Counted from the first letter of the stretch, positions 27,288 through 37,035 are shown. The stretch: 64,000 nucleotides of DNA from Clostridium hydrogenum (GCF_021432385.1 NZ_JAEACT010000003.1:806001-870000); one strand, 5' to 3'. Program-made: numbers and translations. The notes: a model not told the origin generated them from the sequence alone.

Positions 27288-28121
27288 TTATCCCTTTATC
27301 CCTGCATGAGAAACTCCCTCAATTATATATTTTTGCATAAATAGAAATACAATTATCATCGGAAGAATAATAAAGGTTGAAGCCGCCATGAGCAGCTGAT
27401 AATTCGTTCCAGTATCTGATACAAAGGCAGTAAGTCCAACTGGAAGGGTTCTCATTTCTTGCGAATTAGTTACTATAAGTGGCCACATAAAGGCATTCCA
27501 ATTTCCTATAGCTTTTACTATTGCTATAGTTATTATCATTGGCTTGGACATAGGAATAATGACATTTATTAAATAACTTAAATCCTTACTTCCATCTATT
27601 CTAGCCGCATAGTATAATTCGTCGCCTATAGTTGAAAAATACTGCTTGAACATAAATATTGAAAAAGCACTTGCTGTCCATGGGATGATTAACGCCTTAT
27701 ATGTATTTATCCAATTAAGCTGAGTAAGTGTTACAAAGTTTGACATAAGTAATATCTCACCCGGAATCATCATAGTTCCAAGTACTATAGCAAAAATTAC
27801 TTTCTTACCAAAAAACTGCAATCTATAAAAAGCATAAGCAGCAAGTATACTTGTCACAAGTTCACCACCGGTGCTTAATATCGTTACTATACAACTATTT
27901 ATGAAATATCTTAAAAAAGGGGCTGCTTTAAAGGCTTCTTCAAAATTACTCCATTTCCAACTTGTTGGTATCCACATAGGTGGCATTTTTATTACTTGTG
28001 AGGAAGTTTTTAAAGAGGTAGTAATCATCCAATAAAATGGTATAATCATGATAATACTTCCTATTATTAAAAGTATATATAGCACACTTTTCAGAGCAAT
28101 TTTTTTAAACTTCTTAAGCAT
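27288..28121 (-). CDS. ABC sugar/glycerol-phosphate permease (UgpE-like)
   Basis: This 277-residue permease has six membrane segments and the cytoplasmic EAA loop (YYAARIDGSKDLSYLINVII). It partners the permease at 28127-29020. The open frame reaches 35 codons further upstream, into the previous gene, but GGAGAGG lies nine bases before the ATG at 28121 and that gives the normal length. Another ATG at 28130 touches the ribosome site. Confidence 0.88.
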   Translation of the reverse strand: MLKKFKKIALKSVLYILLIIGSIIMIIPFYWMITTSLKTSSQVIKMPPMWIPTSWKWSNFEEAFKAAPFLRYFINSCIVTILSTGGELVTSILAAYAFYRLQFFGKKVIFAIVLGTMMIPGEILLMSNFVTLTQLNWINTYKALIIPWTASAFSIFMFKQYFSTIGDELYYAARIDGSKDLSYLINVIIPMSKPMIITIAIVKAIGNWNAFMWPLIVTNSQEMRTLPVGLTAFVSDTGTNYQLLMAASTFIILPMIIVFLFMQKYIIEGVSHAGIKG

Positions 28122-28126
28122 ATATA

Positions 28127-29020
28127 TCATCCTCTCCTTTTGGAATACCAAAATTGAAGCCCTGTAAAAATCATAATTATTAAAAATAATATAAAGGATG
28201 CAGCCGATGCAACTCCAAAATTCCATTCTCCATAAAATTTTCTAAATATATAAAATACAACTGTAAGTGCACTATCTGAAGGACCTGCAACACTTCCACT
28301 GTAACTAAATAGCGCATAGACTTCATCAAAAACTTTAAAAGAACCTATTACAGAAACTATAGTTACAAATAGCGTAGTTGGTGCCAAAAGTGGAATTATA
28401 ATGTGCCACACCCTTTTGAAATAGTGAGCCCCATCAATTTGAGCTGCTAAATCATATTGTTTATCTATAGTTTGAAGTCCTGCAAGAAAAATAATAACGT
28501 TGTAGCCAATGTTTTTCCAAATTGCAAGTATTATTAGAGAAATCATTGCAACATTTGGATTATCAAGCCATGCAATAGCATGAATACCAAAAAGTTTTAA
28601 AAAGTAATTGAGAATTCCATAATCCTTATGATAAATCCATCTCCAAACTATTGAAACCGCAACTAATGAGGTTACATATGGCATAAAAAAGCATGTTCTA
28701 AACAATCCTTTAAATTTAATTTTGCTGTTAAGCATAAGCGCTATTAGTATTGACAAAACAATAGAAGCAGGTACCACTCCTAGAACAAATATCATTGTAT
28801 TTTTCATAGCACGCCAAAAGGTTGGATCTGTAAGTACAGTTTTGTAATTATTCAAACTATAAGAATATACTATATCTTTAAAATAATTATATTTACCATA
28901 AAAACTCATTATAAAGGATTTAATAAGAGGATAAATTATAAATACTGACATTATGGTTAGAGCAGGTAAAAGATACAAATATGCCTTTAAGGACGATTTT
29001 AATGTAGGTTTATTATTCAT
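28127..29020 (-). CDS. ABC sugar/glycerol-phosphate permease (UgpA-like)
   Basis: This 297-residue permease has six membrane segments and the EAA loop (YDLAAQIDGAHYFKRVWHII). It would form the channel together with the product of 27288-28121. AAGGTGGG lies just before the ATG at 29020; the few codons upstream of that lie within the ATPase gene, which it overlaps by eight bases. Confidence 0.88.
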   Translation of the reverse strand: MNNKPTLKSSLKAYLYLLPALTIMSVFIIYPLIKSFIMSFYGKYNYFKDIVYSYSLNNYKTVLTDPTFWRAMKNTMIFVLGVVPASIVLSILIALMLNSKIKFKGLFRTCFFMPYVTSLVAVSIVWRWIYHKDYGILNYFLKLFGIHAIAWLDNPNVAMISLIILAIWKNIGYNVIIFLAGLQTIDKQYDLAAQIDGAHYFKRVWHIIIPLLAPTTLFVTIVSVIGSFKVFDEVYALFSYSGSVAGPSDSALTVVFYIFRKFYGEWNFGVASAASFILFLIIMIFTGLQFWYSKRRG

Positions 29021-30065
29021 TTTTCCCACCTTCAAAAGCTTTAGCTAACACCTTTAGATAGTTTTCTGGTGGAGCTATCCTTTTCTCTGATGCTTTCTCA
29101 AACCAATGTATATTACCTCCATCTACTCCAACCCCTACTTCATCATTAAGTTTTATATCTAAATCCTTTGGGGCATAAGCCGTAATTGCATTGTCGTCTT
29201 TTTGAATCTTTACAAGCATATCTCTTCCCATTCTCTCAATATACGTAACTTTTCCTCTCGTTACAGGGTTTTGAGGATTAATATGTAAATCTTCTGCTCT
29301 AATTCCAATGACAATTTCTTCACCATCTGTTTTACAACCTTCGATTATATTTATTTTAGGATTTCCAATAAAACGTGCTGTAAATACATTTTCCGGCTGG
29401 TTATAAAGTTTCTGAGGAGCTGAATACTGCTGTATTTTACCTTGATTCATAACTATGATATTATCTGATATGCTCATTGCTTCCTCTTGATCATGAGTTA
29501 CAAATATAGTAGTAACACCTGTTTTTTGCTGAATGCGCCTTATCTCTTCTCTCATCTCAATTCTAAGTCTAGCATCAAGGTTTGACAGGGGCTCATCTAG
29601 AAGAAGAACTTTAGGATTTTTTACCAAAGCTCTAGCTATTGCTACTCTCTGTTGCTGTCCACCTGAAAGCTGTTTAGGTTTTCTATCTAGAAGTTTATCT
29701 ACCTGAACAATTTCAGCTATAGCGTAAACCCTCTTTTTTGCTTCTTCCTTATTCACCTTATTCATTTTTAAAGGAAACATTATATTTTTAAATACTGTCA
29801 TATGAGGATAAAGTGCATAATTTTGAAACACCATCCCTATGCCTCTTTCTTCAGGCTCTTTGTCTGTTATACATTCATCACCAAAATAAACTTCACCTTG
29901 AGTTGGTTTATTAATTCCAGCTATTATAGAAAGAGTTGTAGATTTTCCACATCCACTTGGACCAAGCAGAGAGACTAATTCTCCAGATTTTACAGTAAAA
30001 TCAATGTTGTTAATTACTAATGTGTTAGAAAACTTCATAGAAATTTGTTCTAAATGAATATCCAA
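29013..30065 (-). CDS. ABC transporter ATPase (UgpC/MsmK type)
   Basis: This 350-residue ATPase has Walker A (GPSGCGKSTT), the signature LSGGQQQRVAIARALV, Walker B (VLLLDEPLSNLDA) and the switch histidine in FVTHDQEEA, followed by a C-terminal TOBE-like domain (about 235-330, with IGIRAEDLHI). It energises the Ugp-like importer and is the first gene of the operon. The start is TTG with GGAGGA six bases before it, an unusual start for a first gene and perhaps limiting for translation. Confidence 0.92.
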   Translation of the reverse strand: MDIHLEQISMKFSNTLVINNIDFTVKSGELVSLLGPSGCGKSTTLSIIAGINKPTQGEVYFGDECITDKEPEERGIGMVFQNYALYPHMTVFKNIMFPLKMNKVNKEEAKKRVYAIAEIVQVDKLLDRKPKQLSGGQQQRVAIARALVKNPKVLLLDEPLSNLDARLRIEMREEIRRIQQKTGVTTIFVTHDQEEAMSISDNIIVMNQGKIQQYSAPQKLYNQPENVFTARFIGNPKINIIEGCKTDGEEIVIGIRAEDLHINPQNPVTRGKVTYIERMGRDMLVKIQKDDNAITAYAPKDLDIKLNDEVGVGVDGGNIHWFEKASEKRIAPPENYLKVLAKAFEGGKNE

Positions 30066-30419
30066 ATTAAATCCTCCAATACTAAAATTTAAACTCTGAT
30101 TTCAATATTTTGTATCTTACATTTATCTACAATTTAATTCTTTATTATACATTATATTTCTTCAAAGTAATTTCTAAGTTAGGATTTTTTTAAATCTATG
30201 TTAATTTTTTTATTTTATTCATTTTTATTGAATTAATATCAAATATTTGTATTTTTTTAACATTAAAAGTGAATTTTATTATAATCTTTTATAGAATTTT
30301 TGATTAGCTTATATGATATGACTACCTAGATTAAAAATCTTTAGCATTATAGAATATCATTTCCTGGTTTGTTTGTCTATGCTTATTTTTTGCAAAAAAA
30401 AAATCTCAAGTACATTCTG
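30066..30419. other. AT-rich upstream region of the Ugp-like operon
   Basis: No ORF or RNA gene is visible. The stretch is very AT-rich with long T-runs (30185-30260) and should contain the operon promoter. I see no convincing Pho-box or cre site. A poly-A tract lies at about 30394-30403. Confidence 0.4.
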
Positions 30420-30714
30420 GATATAGATAGGAAACTTAAAAAACAGAGTAGAGAGTAGAGAGTAAAGAGTAGAGTGAAGGATGATTTTTCTCCGCTATAC
30501 TTCGAAAAATCTAAAACTTAATACGCTCAAAGCGCTTAAAATATAGTGTTCAGCACAGCTGAAACTATTAAGTTCTAAGATTTACCTAAGGAAAGCGAAA
30601 GGTAAATCCACATTCACTCTACTCTCTACTCTCTACTCTGATATATAAGCTCTAGCTAGCTTAACATGGTATATTTGATATGTGTAATTTCAATGTTTCA
30701 GGTTGCCTATCTAT
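30420..30714. repeat. Composite palindromic repeat, copy 9 (GAGTAGA heptamers, inverted core)
   Basis: The heptamers are GAGTAGA-type (30444-30475) and mirrored TCTACTC units at 30617-30640. The core runs in the opposite direction to copies 1, 5, 7 and 8: the GATTTTTCTCC hairpin comes first and the GATTTACC / GGTAAATC hairpin last. The right type A arm ends CCTATCTATAAG and holds the last codons (Tyr-Arg-stop) of the FRG gene at 30707. Confidence 0.85.
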
Positions 30715-31453
30715 AAGATTCCTTTAATTCTTCTGCTATATGTTCCGCATCTGGATAAATGTTTCTTAGTTTTATTCCACAAATCTTTAACTCATTAAAA
30801 ATTTTTTCTTTCTTATCTGCCGGTATAATTAACCTTTCAATTAGTCCAGGTACATTTAAACTACTCAGCTCTTTCAATGAATTATGAACAGTAAAAGCTG
30901 ACTGTTGTGTATATATTCGCATATTATTTTCAACTGGATAACATGCTATTATCTTCTCGCCAACATCTCTATATTTAGAATTATATGGCTTAAACGCTGG
31001 ATAAATCATTTCTAAAACTGTCTTTGCATCCATTGGATATATATATCCACCAAAGCCTTCAAATTCATTTAACAATCCAGGCTTTAAAACCCAAATACAA
31101 GCATCCTTTTGTGGATATTTTAAATATTCATTTGTAGCAAAAAAAGCTGCAATAAGTGGCGATTGTGACCAATCCAATAAACGCGTTGGTAATCCAAAAT
31201 GCTGCATTATTGATATCCATCCTGAATAATTATCATAGCTTGGCTTTTCTTTTAGTGCTACAGTTGCTCTCATATAAAAATCATTCATTAAAGACTGTTC
31301 ACTTTTTTGATAATTTTTTCTTTGAACAGATGGGATTAAGTGCCAATCCTTATCAGAATGCCCCCTGAACCATAAAATGCAATTTTGATTAGGGTTTATT
31401 AATTTTATCTCTGAAATTAAATCTCCAATACTATTTATGACTTTATCAGTCAC
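30707..31453 (-). CDS. FRG-domain protein
   Basis: This 248-residue protein has the FRG domain, named for its Phe/Tyr-Arg-Gly motif, here WFRGHSDKDWHLIPSVQR near 25-42, followed by MQHFGLPTRLLDWSQSPLIA and AAFFATNE. The biochemical role of FRG domains is not settled; many occur in defence or mobile contexts. The open frame extends to 31510, but those 19 codons are encoded by a repeat arm, and GAGGTG lies eight bases before the GTG at 31453, so I use that start. The last two codons and stop (YR*) come from another repeat arm. Confidence 0.8.
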   Translation of the reverse strand: MTDKVINSIGDLISEIKLINPNQNCILWFRGHSDKDWHLIPSVQRKNYQKSEQSLMNDFYMRATVALKEKPSYDNYSGWISIMQHFGLPTRLLDWSQSPLIAAFFATNEYLKYPQKDACIWVLKPGLLNEFEGFGGYIYPMDAKTVLEMIYPAFKPYNSKYRDVGEKIIACYPVENNMRIYTQQSAFTVHNSLKELSSLNVPGLIERLIIPADKKEKIFNELKICGIKLRNIYPDAEHIAEELKESYR

Positions 31454-31470
31454 TATACCATCACCTCGTT

Positions 31471-31496
31471 TTAACTTTTCAAATTGCTTATCTATA
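31471..31496. repeat. Solo type A half-arm
   Basis: Read on the minus strand this is TATAGATAAGCAATTTGAAA then AGTTAAAA, nearly the same as the left arm of copy 8. It lies at the 3' end of the peptidase U32 gene, where TATAGATAA supplies its final Tyr-Arg-stop. There is no heptamer array or core. Confidence 0.6.
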
Positions 31497-32720
31497 ATCT
31501 GGAGATACATTTTTATTTTTTATAATTATATCATTGACTTTTAATTCTTCCATACATTTTACTGTAAAAAGCATTTGTGCAGAAGCTGCACTTTCAATAG
31601 CTTCACCATTTCCTTTTCTCATATCTTCAAGTTTTATAACTTTATTTTCACCTTTTACAGCTAAAACCTCAACTATATCTCCGTTCCAAACTTTATTTCT
31701 TTGTTCTATAGTTGCAATATGATTCTCTTTATCATAATTTTTTACGACACCAACGATATCATAATTACGTATATATGATGAACTTTCATAGATTTGTCTC
31801 ATGTCCTCATCAAAATAAAATCCAGTAGTAAATGGTCTGTGACTTGGCTTAACAAGGTTATCCATCAATTTAGGATCAAACTTATAATTATCAGGATCTT
31901 CCATATATGTATCAATAGCTTCTCTATACGCTTTAACTACAGATGCAACATAATACGAGCTCTTCATTCTCCCCTCAATTTTAAAAGAATTTATACCAGC
32001 TTCAATAAGCTCTGGAATATGTTCTATCATACATAAATCCTTTGAATTCATAAAATACATTCCATTCTCTGAAACTTTAGTATATTCACCAGGATTTTTT
32101 TCTTCATACAAATCACATTTATATCTGCAAGGCTGTGCACAAAGCCCTCTATTTGAATCTCTGCCAGTTAAGTAATTTGATAACAAGCATTTTCCCGAAT
32201 GTGCCATGCACATAGAACCATGTACAAATGACTCGATATCACAGGTTTCTGGGAGTTCCTTTCTGAGTCTTTTTAAATCTTTAAGACTCATTTCTCTTGC
32301 TGCAACTACTCTTTTAACTCCAATTTTATGCCAAAACAATGCCGACTTATAATTTAAAAGATTAGCCTGCGTACTTAAATGTATTTCAAGCTTTGGAACT
32401 ACTTCCCTAGCTATACTAATAACTCCTGGATCCGCTATAAGCACCGCGTCAACTCCTATATCATATATTTGACTGAGGTACTCATCCATGCCTATTAAAT
32501 CTTCATTATGCGGAATTATATTTAATGTTATGTGTACTTTTTTACCTCTTGAATGAGCAAACTCTACTCCTTCTTTTAACTCTTCCAAAGTAAAGTTGTC
32601 TGATGCCGCTCTTAAATTAAATTTGTTTCCTCCAAGATATACTGCATCAGCACCAAAATTAATAGCTGTTTTTAATTTTTCTAAATTTCCTGCTGGTGCT
32701 AAAAGCTCTGGTTTATTCAT
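31488..32720 (-). CDS. Peptidase U32-family protein (tRNA U34 hydroxylation, TrhP type)
   Basis: This 410-residue protein has the U32 features: PELLAPAGNLEKLKTAINFG at the start, then ADAVYLGG, and the cysteine-rich signature ESFVHGSMCMAHSGKCLLSN with NRGLCAQPCRYKC. Family members described as collagenases are now better known, in Bacillus and E. coli, as tRNA-hydroxylating TrhP proteins that use prephenate and probably an iron-sulfur cluster. That is the likely role. The C-terminus DYR is encoded by a repeat arm. It is close to the GGDEF gene upstream (18 bases). Confidence 0.88.
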   Translation of the reverse strand: MNKPELLAPAGNLEKLKTAINFGADAVYLGGNKFNLRAASDNFTLEELKEGVEFAHSRGKKVHITLNIIPHNEDLIGMDEYLSQIYDIGVDAVLIADPGVISIAREVVPKLEIHLSTQANLLNYKSALFWHKIGVKRVVAAREMSLKDLKRLRKELPETCDIESFVHGSMCMAHSGKCLLSNYLTGRDSNRGLCAQPCRYKCDLYEEKNPGEYTKVSENGMYFMNSKDLCMIEHIPELIEAGINSFKIEGRMKSSYYVASVVKAYREAIDTYMEDPDNYKFDPKLMDNLVKPSHRPFTTGFYFDEDMRQIYESSSYIRNYDIVGVVKNYDKENHIATIEQRNKVWNGDIVEVLAVKGENKVIKLEDMRKGNGEAIESAASAQMLFTVKCMEELKVNDIIIKNKNVSPDYR

Positions 32721-32738
32721 AAATTAATGCTCCTTTTT

Positions 32739-34397
32739 CTAAAATGATTTTTCCAAGACTTGTTCAACAAAGACTTTTACCAGTTCTGGATCAAATTGCT
32801 TACCGGCATTTGCTTTTAACTCTTGGATTGCAGCTTCTTGTGACATGGGTAATCTGTAACTTCTTTCACTTATCATTGTATCATACGAATCTACAATAGT
32901 TACAATCCTTGATTTAAAAGGTATTTCTTCTCCCTTTAATCCTTTAGGATACCCCGTGCCATCCCATTTTTCATGATGAGCTAGTACATATTCTGACATT
33001 CTCGATAACTCATTTACAGTATTTAATATCCTATATCCTATTTCTGTATGCTTCTTTATTTCTTCAAATTCTTCTCTTGTAGGTTTTTCTATTTTATTTA
33101 ATACGTTTTGATCTACAGCAATTTTCCCAATATCATGCAATAAGCCAATAGTCCTTAACTCATTTATTTCCTCTTTAGGTAAATTTAGCACCCTTCCAAC
33201 ATCTTCACATAATTTTGAAACTCTAATAGAATGCTGCTCTTCCATTTTATTTTTCTCATTAAGCGCTGAAATTATGGCATTAATAGTCTTACCTTTCATT
33301 CGTGGACTTTCAACCATTTTTTCATTGTACATGTGGTCTTCTGCCTTTTTAAATACTTCTTCTAATTTCTCATTTTTATTTATTTTTGTTTCATAACCAA
33401 AGGAAATAGAGACTTCAACTGATTCAATCTTTTCATTAGCAGCTAATAACTTTGTTTCTCTTATAATCTGTTCTGCTTCCTGTGAATTAGTATTTGGCAT
33501 TAATACTATAAATTCATCTCCACCTAATCTAGCAACTATATCATTTTTTCTACATCCATTATTAATTATTTTTACTACCCTTTTAATAAGTTCGTCACCC
33601 ATAACATGACCAAATGAATCATTTATAAGCTTTAACCCATTAACATCTGCCATAACCATTGTAAGTGGTAAATTGGCATCAACATCTATACTCGCTAGTT
33701 CTTCTTCAAAGAATCTTCGATTATAGATTCCAGTTAACTGATCGTGATAACTTAAATATTGTAATTTCTGCTCCATTTTTTTTCTGTCGCTAATATCTCT
33801 TGATATTGCTAATACTTCTTTGTCATTAATTTTAGCTAACCTAAGATCAAAATTTTGACCTTCAAGCTCATATTCAAAGCTTTCTAAGCTTCCGTGCTTT
33901 AATACTAATTGAATTTTATCATAAGCCAAGTCTGCTATGTCACTTGGCATAATTTCATGAAGATTCTTACCTAAAAAACTATTCCTTGGTACATATAATT
34001 TACTTTCATTGCTTACCATTGTATCTGTAAAATCACCATTTTTATCAAGTACAAACAATAAATCAGGAACAGCCCTAAGTATTGCACTATTTCTTTCTTC
34101 ACTTTCTCTTAATTTTTCTTTTCCATCAATAATTTTTTCAAGCTGTTCCTTAAGTTTCTCTTCTAAATTTCTAATTAAAATATAAATAATTATTGCTGTA
34201 ATTATCATATAAATCGATTGTCTGTATACTATAATTCTATTATTATCCGTAACCCTTCTAATTAATTTATTAGACAAATATATAGAAACAAAGCCTATTA
34301 AAGAATATGTCAAAGAAATTTTAATGCTCCCATATTTAAGCTTACTCCTTATTTTATTTAAAGTGGCTTTAATTTTATCTCCTGTAAAAAAAGTCAT
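32739..34397 (-). CDS. PAS-GGDEF-HD-GYP cyclic di-GMP signalling protein
   Basis: This 552-residue protein has two N-terminal membrane segments (about 22-75), a short coiled coil, a PAS domain (about 100-205), a GGDEF diguanylate cyclase domain with intact active site (ARLGGDEF) and an HD-GYP phosphodiesterase domain with HDIGK and HHEKWDGTGYPKGLKG. It could both make and break cyclic di-GMP; which activity dominates cannot be told. The product would affect motility, adhesion or sporulation. It ends 18 bases before the U32 gene and may be co-transcribed with it. Confidence 0.92.
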   Translation of the reverse strand: MTFFTGDKIKATLNKIRSKLKYGSIKISLTYSLIGFVSIYLSNKLIRRVTDNNRIIVYRQSIYMIITAIIIYILIRNLEEKLKEQLEKIIDGKEKLRESEERNSAILRAVPDLLFVLDKNGDFTDTMVSNESKLYVPRNSFLGKNLHEIMPSDIADLAYDKIQLVLKHGSLESFEYELEGQNFDLRLAKINDKEVLAISRDISDRKKMEQKLQYLSYHDQLTGIYNRRFFEEELASIDVDANLPLTMVMADVNGLKLINDSFGHVMGDELIKRVVKIINNGCRKNDIVARLGGDEFIVLMPNTNSQEAEQIIRETKLLAANEKIESVEVSISFGYETKINKNEKLEEVFKKAEDHMYNEKMVESPRMKGKTINAIISALNEKNKMEEQHSIRVSKLCEDVGRVLNLPKEEINELRTIGLLHDIGKIAVDQNVLNKIEKPTREEFEEIKKHTEIGYRILNTVNELSRMSEYVLAHHEKWDGTGYPKGLKGEEIPFKSRIVTIVDSYDTMISERSYRLPMSQEAAIQELKANAGKQFDPELVKVFVEQVLEKSF

Positions 34398-34541
34398 ATT
34401 AACACCCCTATTTTTACTATATATAGAATTTATTTAATATCTTCTTATGACCATTTTACATTAATTTCGGTAAAATTCAACAATAATTTATTATATGTTA
34501 CAATTTTTGTTTATATTTAATATATGCAATTATAATAAAAT

Positions 34542-34590
34542 ACACAACAAAGTCCAAATTTATACATAGTAAATGTGGACTTTATTGTGT
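34542..34590 (-). terminator. Hairpin terminator after the 34620 gene
   Basis: A 14-base arm ACACAACAAAGTCC faces GGACTTTATTGTGT with one mismatch across a 21-base loop. It lies 30 bases beyond the stop of the membrane protein gene, followed by an AT-rich stretch. It may act in both directions. Confidence 0.6.
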
Positions 34591-34619
34591 AAATACAAGT
34601 TTATTAATAAAATAGGTTA

Positions 34620-35105
34620 TTACTCAATAGAAGTTTGTTTCATCAGTCTATTTTTTCTAATATGGAGAATAATTCCTTTTGCTAAAAAGAATCCAGTCAA
34701 TACAAATGCAAAAGATATTCCTATGTACGATGCTGATTCAAGCTTAATCTTTTCTGCTACTATAACATTAAACCATGGTAAGACAACTAATCTTACTGGA
34801 ATAAAAATAAGCCAAAATGCCAGGCCCATTTTAGTACCTGAAGCTACAACATTACCATTATCCTTATACACCTTTGCTAGATATCCTTGAAGAATACCAA
34901 TTCCCATTCCAAGAATAAATCGTAAAATAAGACCTAATAAAGCTGTTTTTAAACTTGTAGCTTTTAAATAGTTTAAAACTACAATTATTGCAAAAATAAA
35001 AAATGGAGTAAAGGTACGCATATTTATTTCCTGCTCTTTAAAATGATTTGTAACTAAAAAAGCAATTACCACAATTGATATAATTATAATTATTATTAAA
35101 TTCAT
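34620..35105 (-). CDS. Small integral membrane protein, possibly CcdC-like
   Basis: This 161-residue protein has about five hydrophobic segments (1-18, 33-48, 55-76, 92-112, 125-146) separated by short charged loops. The pattern and length recall CcdC/DUF1453 proteins, but no certain motif was identified. It lies about 100 bases after a response regulator gene, but a terminator overlaps that gene's stop, so this gene probably has its own promoter. GAGGAGGAG precedes the ATG. Confidence 0.6.
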   Translation of the reverse strand: MNLIIIIIISIVVIAFLVTNHFKEQEINMRTFTPFFIFAIIVVLNYLKATSLKTALLGLILRFILGMGIGILQGYLAKVYKDNGNVVASGTKMGLAFWLIFIPVRLVVLPWFNVIVAEKIKLESASYIGISFAFVLTGFFLAKGIILHIRKNRLMKQTSIE

Positions 35106-35185
35106 AAAATCTCCTCCTCACATATCGTTAGTATATCACCACATTCAAACTTCATATATCCATCAAAGGTAATGCTTTTAGACAT

Positions 35186-35215
35186 AAAAAAGGGCAAGTT
35201 TTATATTACTTACCC
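35186..35215 (-). terminator. Terminator overlapping the response regulator stop codon
   Basis: A seven-base-pair stem (GGGTAAG / CTTGCCC) followed by a T-run on the minus strand. The TAA stop at 35206-35208 is in the loop, so the last codons are part of the hairpin. Confidence 0.65.
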
Positions 35216-35850
35216 ATTACTTTCGTCATATATACAATTATTTCATCTCTGCTTTTTAACTCAAGCTTATCAAGAATTTTTGACACGTGATTCTTAACCG
35301 TTCCTTCCGTAATAAAAAGTTCCTCACCTATTTCCCTGTTGCCTTTTCCCATAGCAACTAAATTCGCAACCTCTTTCTCCCTAGTTGTAAGCATTGATAA
35401 ATCATTCTGATTTTTCTCTTCTATAGGTGGTGGTGTATTCAATGCTGATACTACTTTTGTAGCTATCCTTGGATGAAGATAGGTGTCTCCTTTGCAAACC
35501 GTTTTTATTGCCCTTATAATTTCATCCGGATCAGCATCTTTAAGTAAATAACCATCGGCTCCATTCCTAAGTCCATTAAAAATATATTCATCATCTTCAA
35601 AGGTAGTTAAAATAAGAACTTTTATATTATTAAGCTTCTCCTTTATCTTTAAAGTTGCTTCCACTCCGTCCATATCAGGCATACGGATATCCATTAATAT
35701 AATATCACATGTAATTTTCGTAAGGATTTCAATTAAATCTTTTCCATTTTCACCTTCAGCCACTAATTCCATATCATTATCAAGTTCCAAAATCAGTTTT
35801 AAACCCTTTCTAATGATTGGCTGGTCATCTGCAATAATCACCCGTATCAT
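35206..35850 (-). CDS. NarL/LuxR-family response regulator
   Basis: This 214-residue protein has a receiver domain (IADDQP acidic pair, phospho-acceptor Asp in ILMDIRMPDMDG about 54, Lys in LKDADPDE) and a LuxR-type helix-turn-helix (TTREKEVANLVAMGKGNREI to KNHVSKILDKLEL). It is the partner of the histidine kinase encoded 36 bases upstream. Pairs of this DesK/LiaS class often respond to membrane or envelope stress. Target genes are not evident. Confidence 0.93.
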   Translation of the reverse strand: MIRVIIADDQPIIRKGLKLILELDNDMELVAEGENGKDLIEILTKITCDIILMDIRMPDMDGVEATLKIKEKLNNIKVLILTTFEDDEYIFNGLRNGADGYLLKDADPDEIIRAIKTVCKGDTYLHPRIATKVVSALNTPPPIEEKNQNDLSMLTTREKEVANLVAMGKGNREIGEELFITEGTVKNHVSKILDKLELKSRDEIIVYMTKVMGK

Positions 35851-35886
35851 GTAAAATCACCACACTTTTCATAAGTTTTGTTTAAT

Positions 35887-37035
35887 TCAAGCCCTAACTA
35901 CTGGAATTACAGCTCTAAAAATGAAGCCCAATTTTTCCTTACTCTCAAATGTAGTATGACCCCCAATTCTAGAAATTCTCTCTTCAATTCCTAATAAACC
36001 ATATGATTTTTCAATTTTGCTGCAGCCTAAGCCATCATCATTCACTTCTATATGAATATTAGTATCGCCTTTATAAATAATAATTTTTACATTACTAGCT
36101 TTTGCATACTTAATTGTATTAGTTAAACATTCCCTTATAGATTTATAAATTACAGCTTTTATCTCTGGTGAATTTTTTTCCACCTCATCATCAAATTCCA
36201 TAGAAATTTTAACACTTCTATCTACCATTACTGTATCAATAGTTTCTTCTAAAGCCTTCTTTAACTGCTTCGTACTGTTATCACCTTTTAACTTATATAC
36301 TGTTTTTCTAAGCTGAACAATACTACTTTGCGTAATATTATCAAGGTTTTCTAAAATTTCATCAACCTTTTCATTATCTGTATGCTTTACTTTTTCTAAA
36401 ACCTTCAAATGCATATTTATTGCCACTAAAGAATGCCCCAGTGAATCATGAAGTTCTTGTGCTAAACGATTCCTCTCCTCAGCAATAGAAAGTTCCTTTA
36501 GCTGGCTTTTTTGATGCTCTAACAATTTATTTTTTTCATGTAACTCCAAATTTAATTCTTGTAGCTGCTCTTTTTGTTTACGCATCTCTTTTACTGATAT
36601 TACAATAAACATTCCAATCAAATAATAAAAAATATCAGAAACAGCTACAGAAAATTCACTATCATGCTTCAGCCATACTGTAAGTAAATCTGAGGCTATA
36701 AATGAAATGTAGTTAAAAGCTGCCAAGCCCACAAATTTTTTAGTTTTATCTTTAAATAAAGTTTCAACTAAGCAAATATAAAAATATCCATCTGCAGCAC
36801 TTCCTACATAATACTTTAATATTCCAGCAATTGCAGTAGAGAATAAAATTGAAGCAATATATATCAAATTTTTTTGCTTTATCACTCTTCTCCTTATAAA
36901 ATCATTTAATAAACTAATTATAAGAACAAAAATAAGTAAGTTTTTATAGTTAACATTTTGAAAAATTATTTCCTTAAATATAGTTGCAATCAATATAATT
37001 TTTACAATTTCAATATACTTATTATACTTCTCCAT
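35887..37035 (-). CDS. Membrane sensor histidine kinase (NarL-type partner)
   Basis: This 382-residue protein has about five N-terminal membrane segments (about 10-150), a coiled coil, a HisKA_3 dimerisation domain with phospho-acceptor His in AQELHDSLGHSLVAI (about 195) and an ATPase domain with N-box (ECLTNTIKYAKA) and GLLGIEERI. The membrane part looks like a sensor for envelope or lipid state. It probably phosphorylates the regulator at 35206-35850. GGAGGAC precedes the ATG. Confidence 0.9.
   Translation of the reverse strand: MEKYNKYIEIVKIILIATIFKEIIFQNVNYKNLLIFVLIISLLNDFIRRRVIKQKNLIYIASILFSTAIAGILKYYVGSAADGYFYICLVETLFKDKTKKFVGLAAFNYISFIASDLLTVWLKHDSEFSVAVSDIFYYLIGMFIVISVKEMRKQKEQLQELNLELHEKNKLLEHQKSQLKELSIAEERNRLAQELHDSLGHSLVAINMHLKVLEKVKHTDNEKVDEILENLDNITQSSIVQLRKTVYKLKGDNSTKQLKKALEETIDTVMVDRSVKISMEFDDEVEKNSPEIKAVIYKSIRECLTNTIKYAKASNVKIIIYKGDTNIHIEVNDDGLGCSKIEKSYGLLGIEERISRIGGHTTFESKEKLGFIFRAVIPVVRA

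Noticed and set aside
31454..31510. Longer start for the FRG gene at 31510
   Set aside because: The extra codons are encoded by a repeat arm, and a GTG with a good ribosome site lies at 31453.
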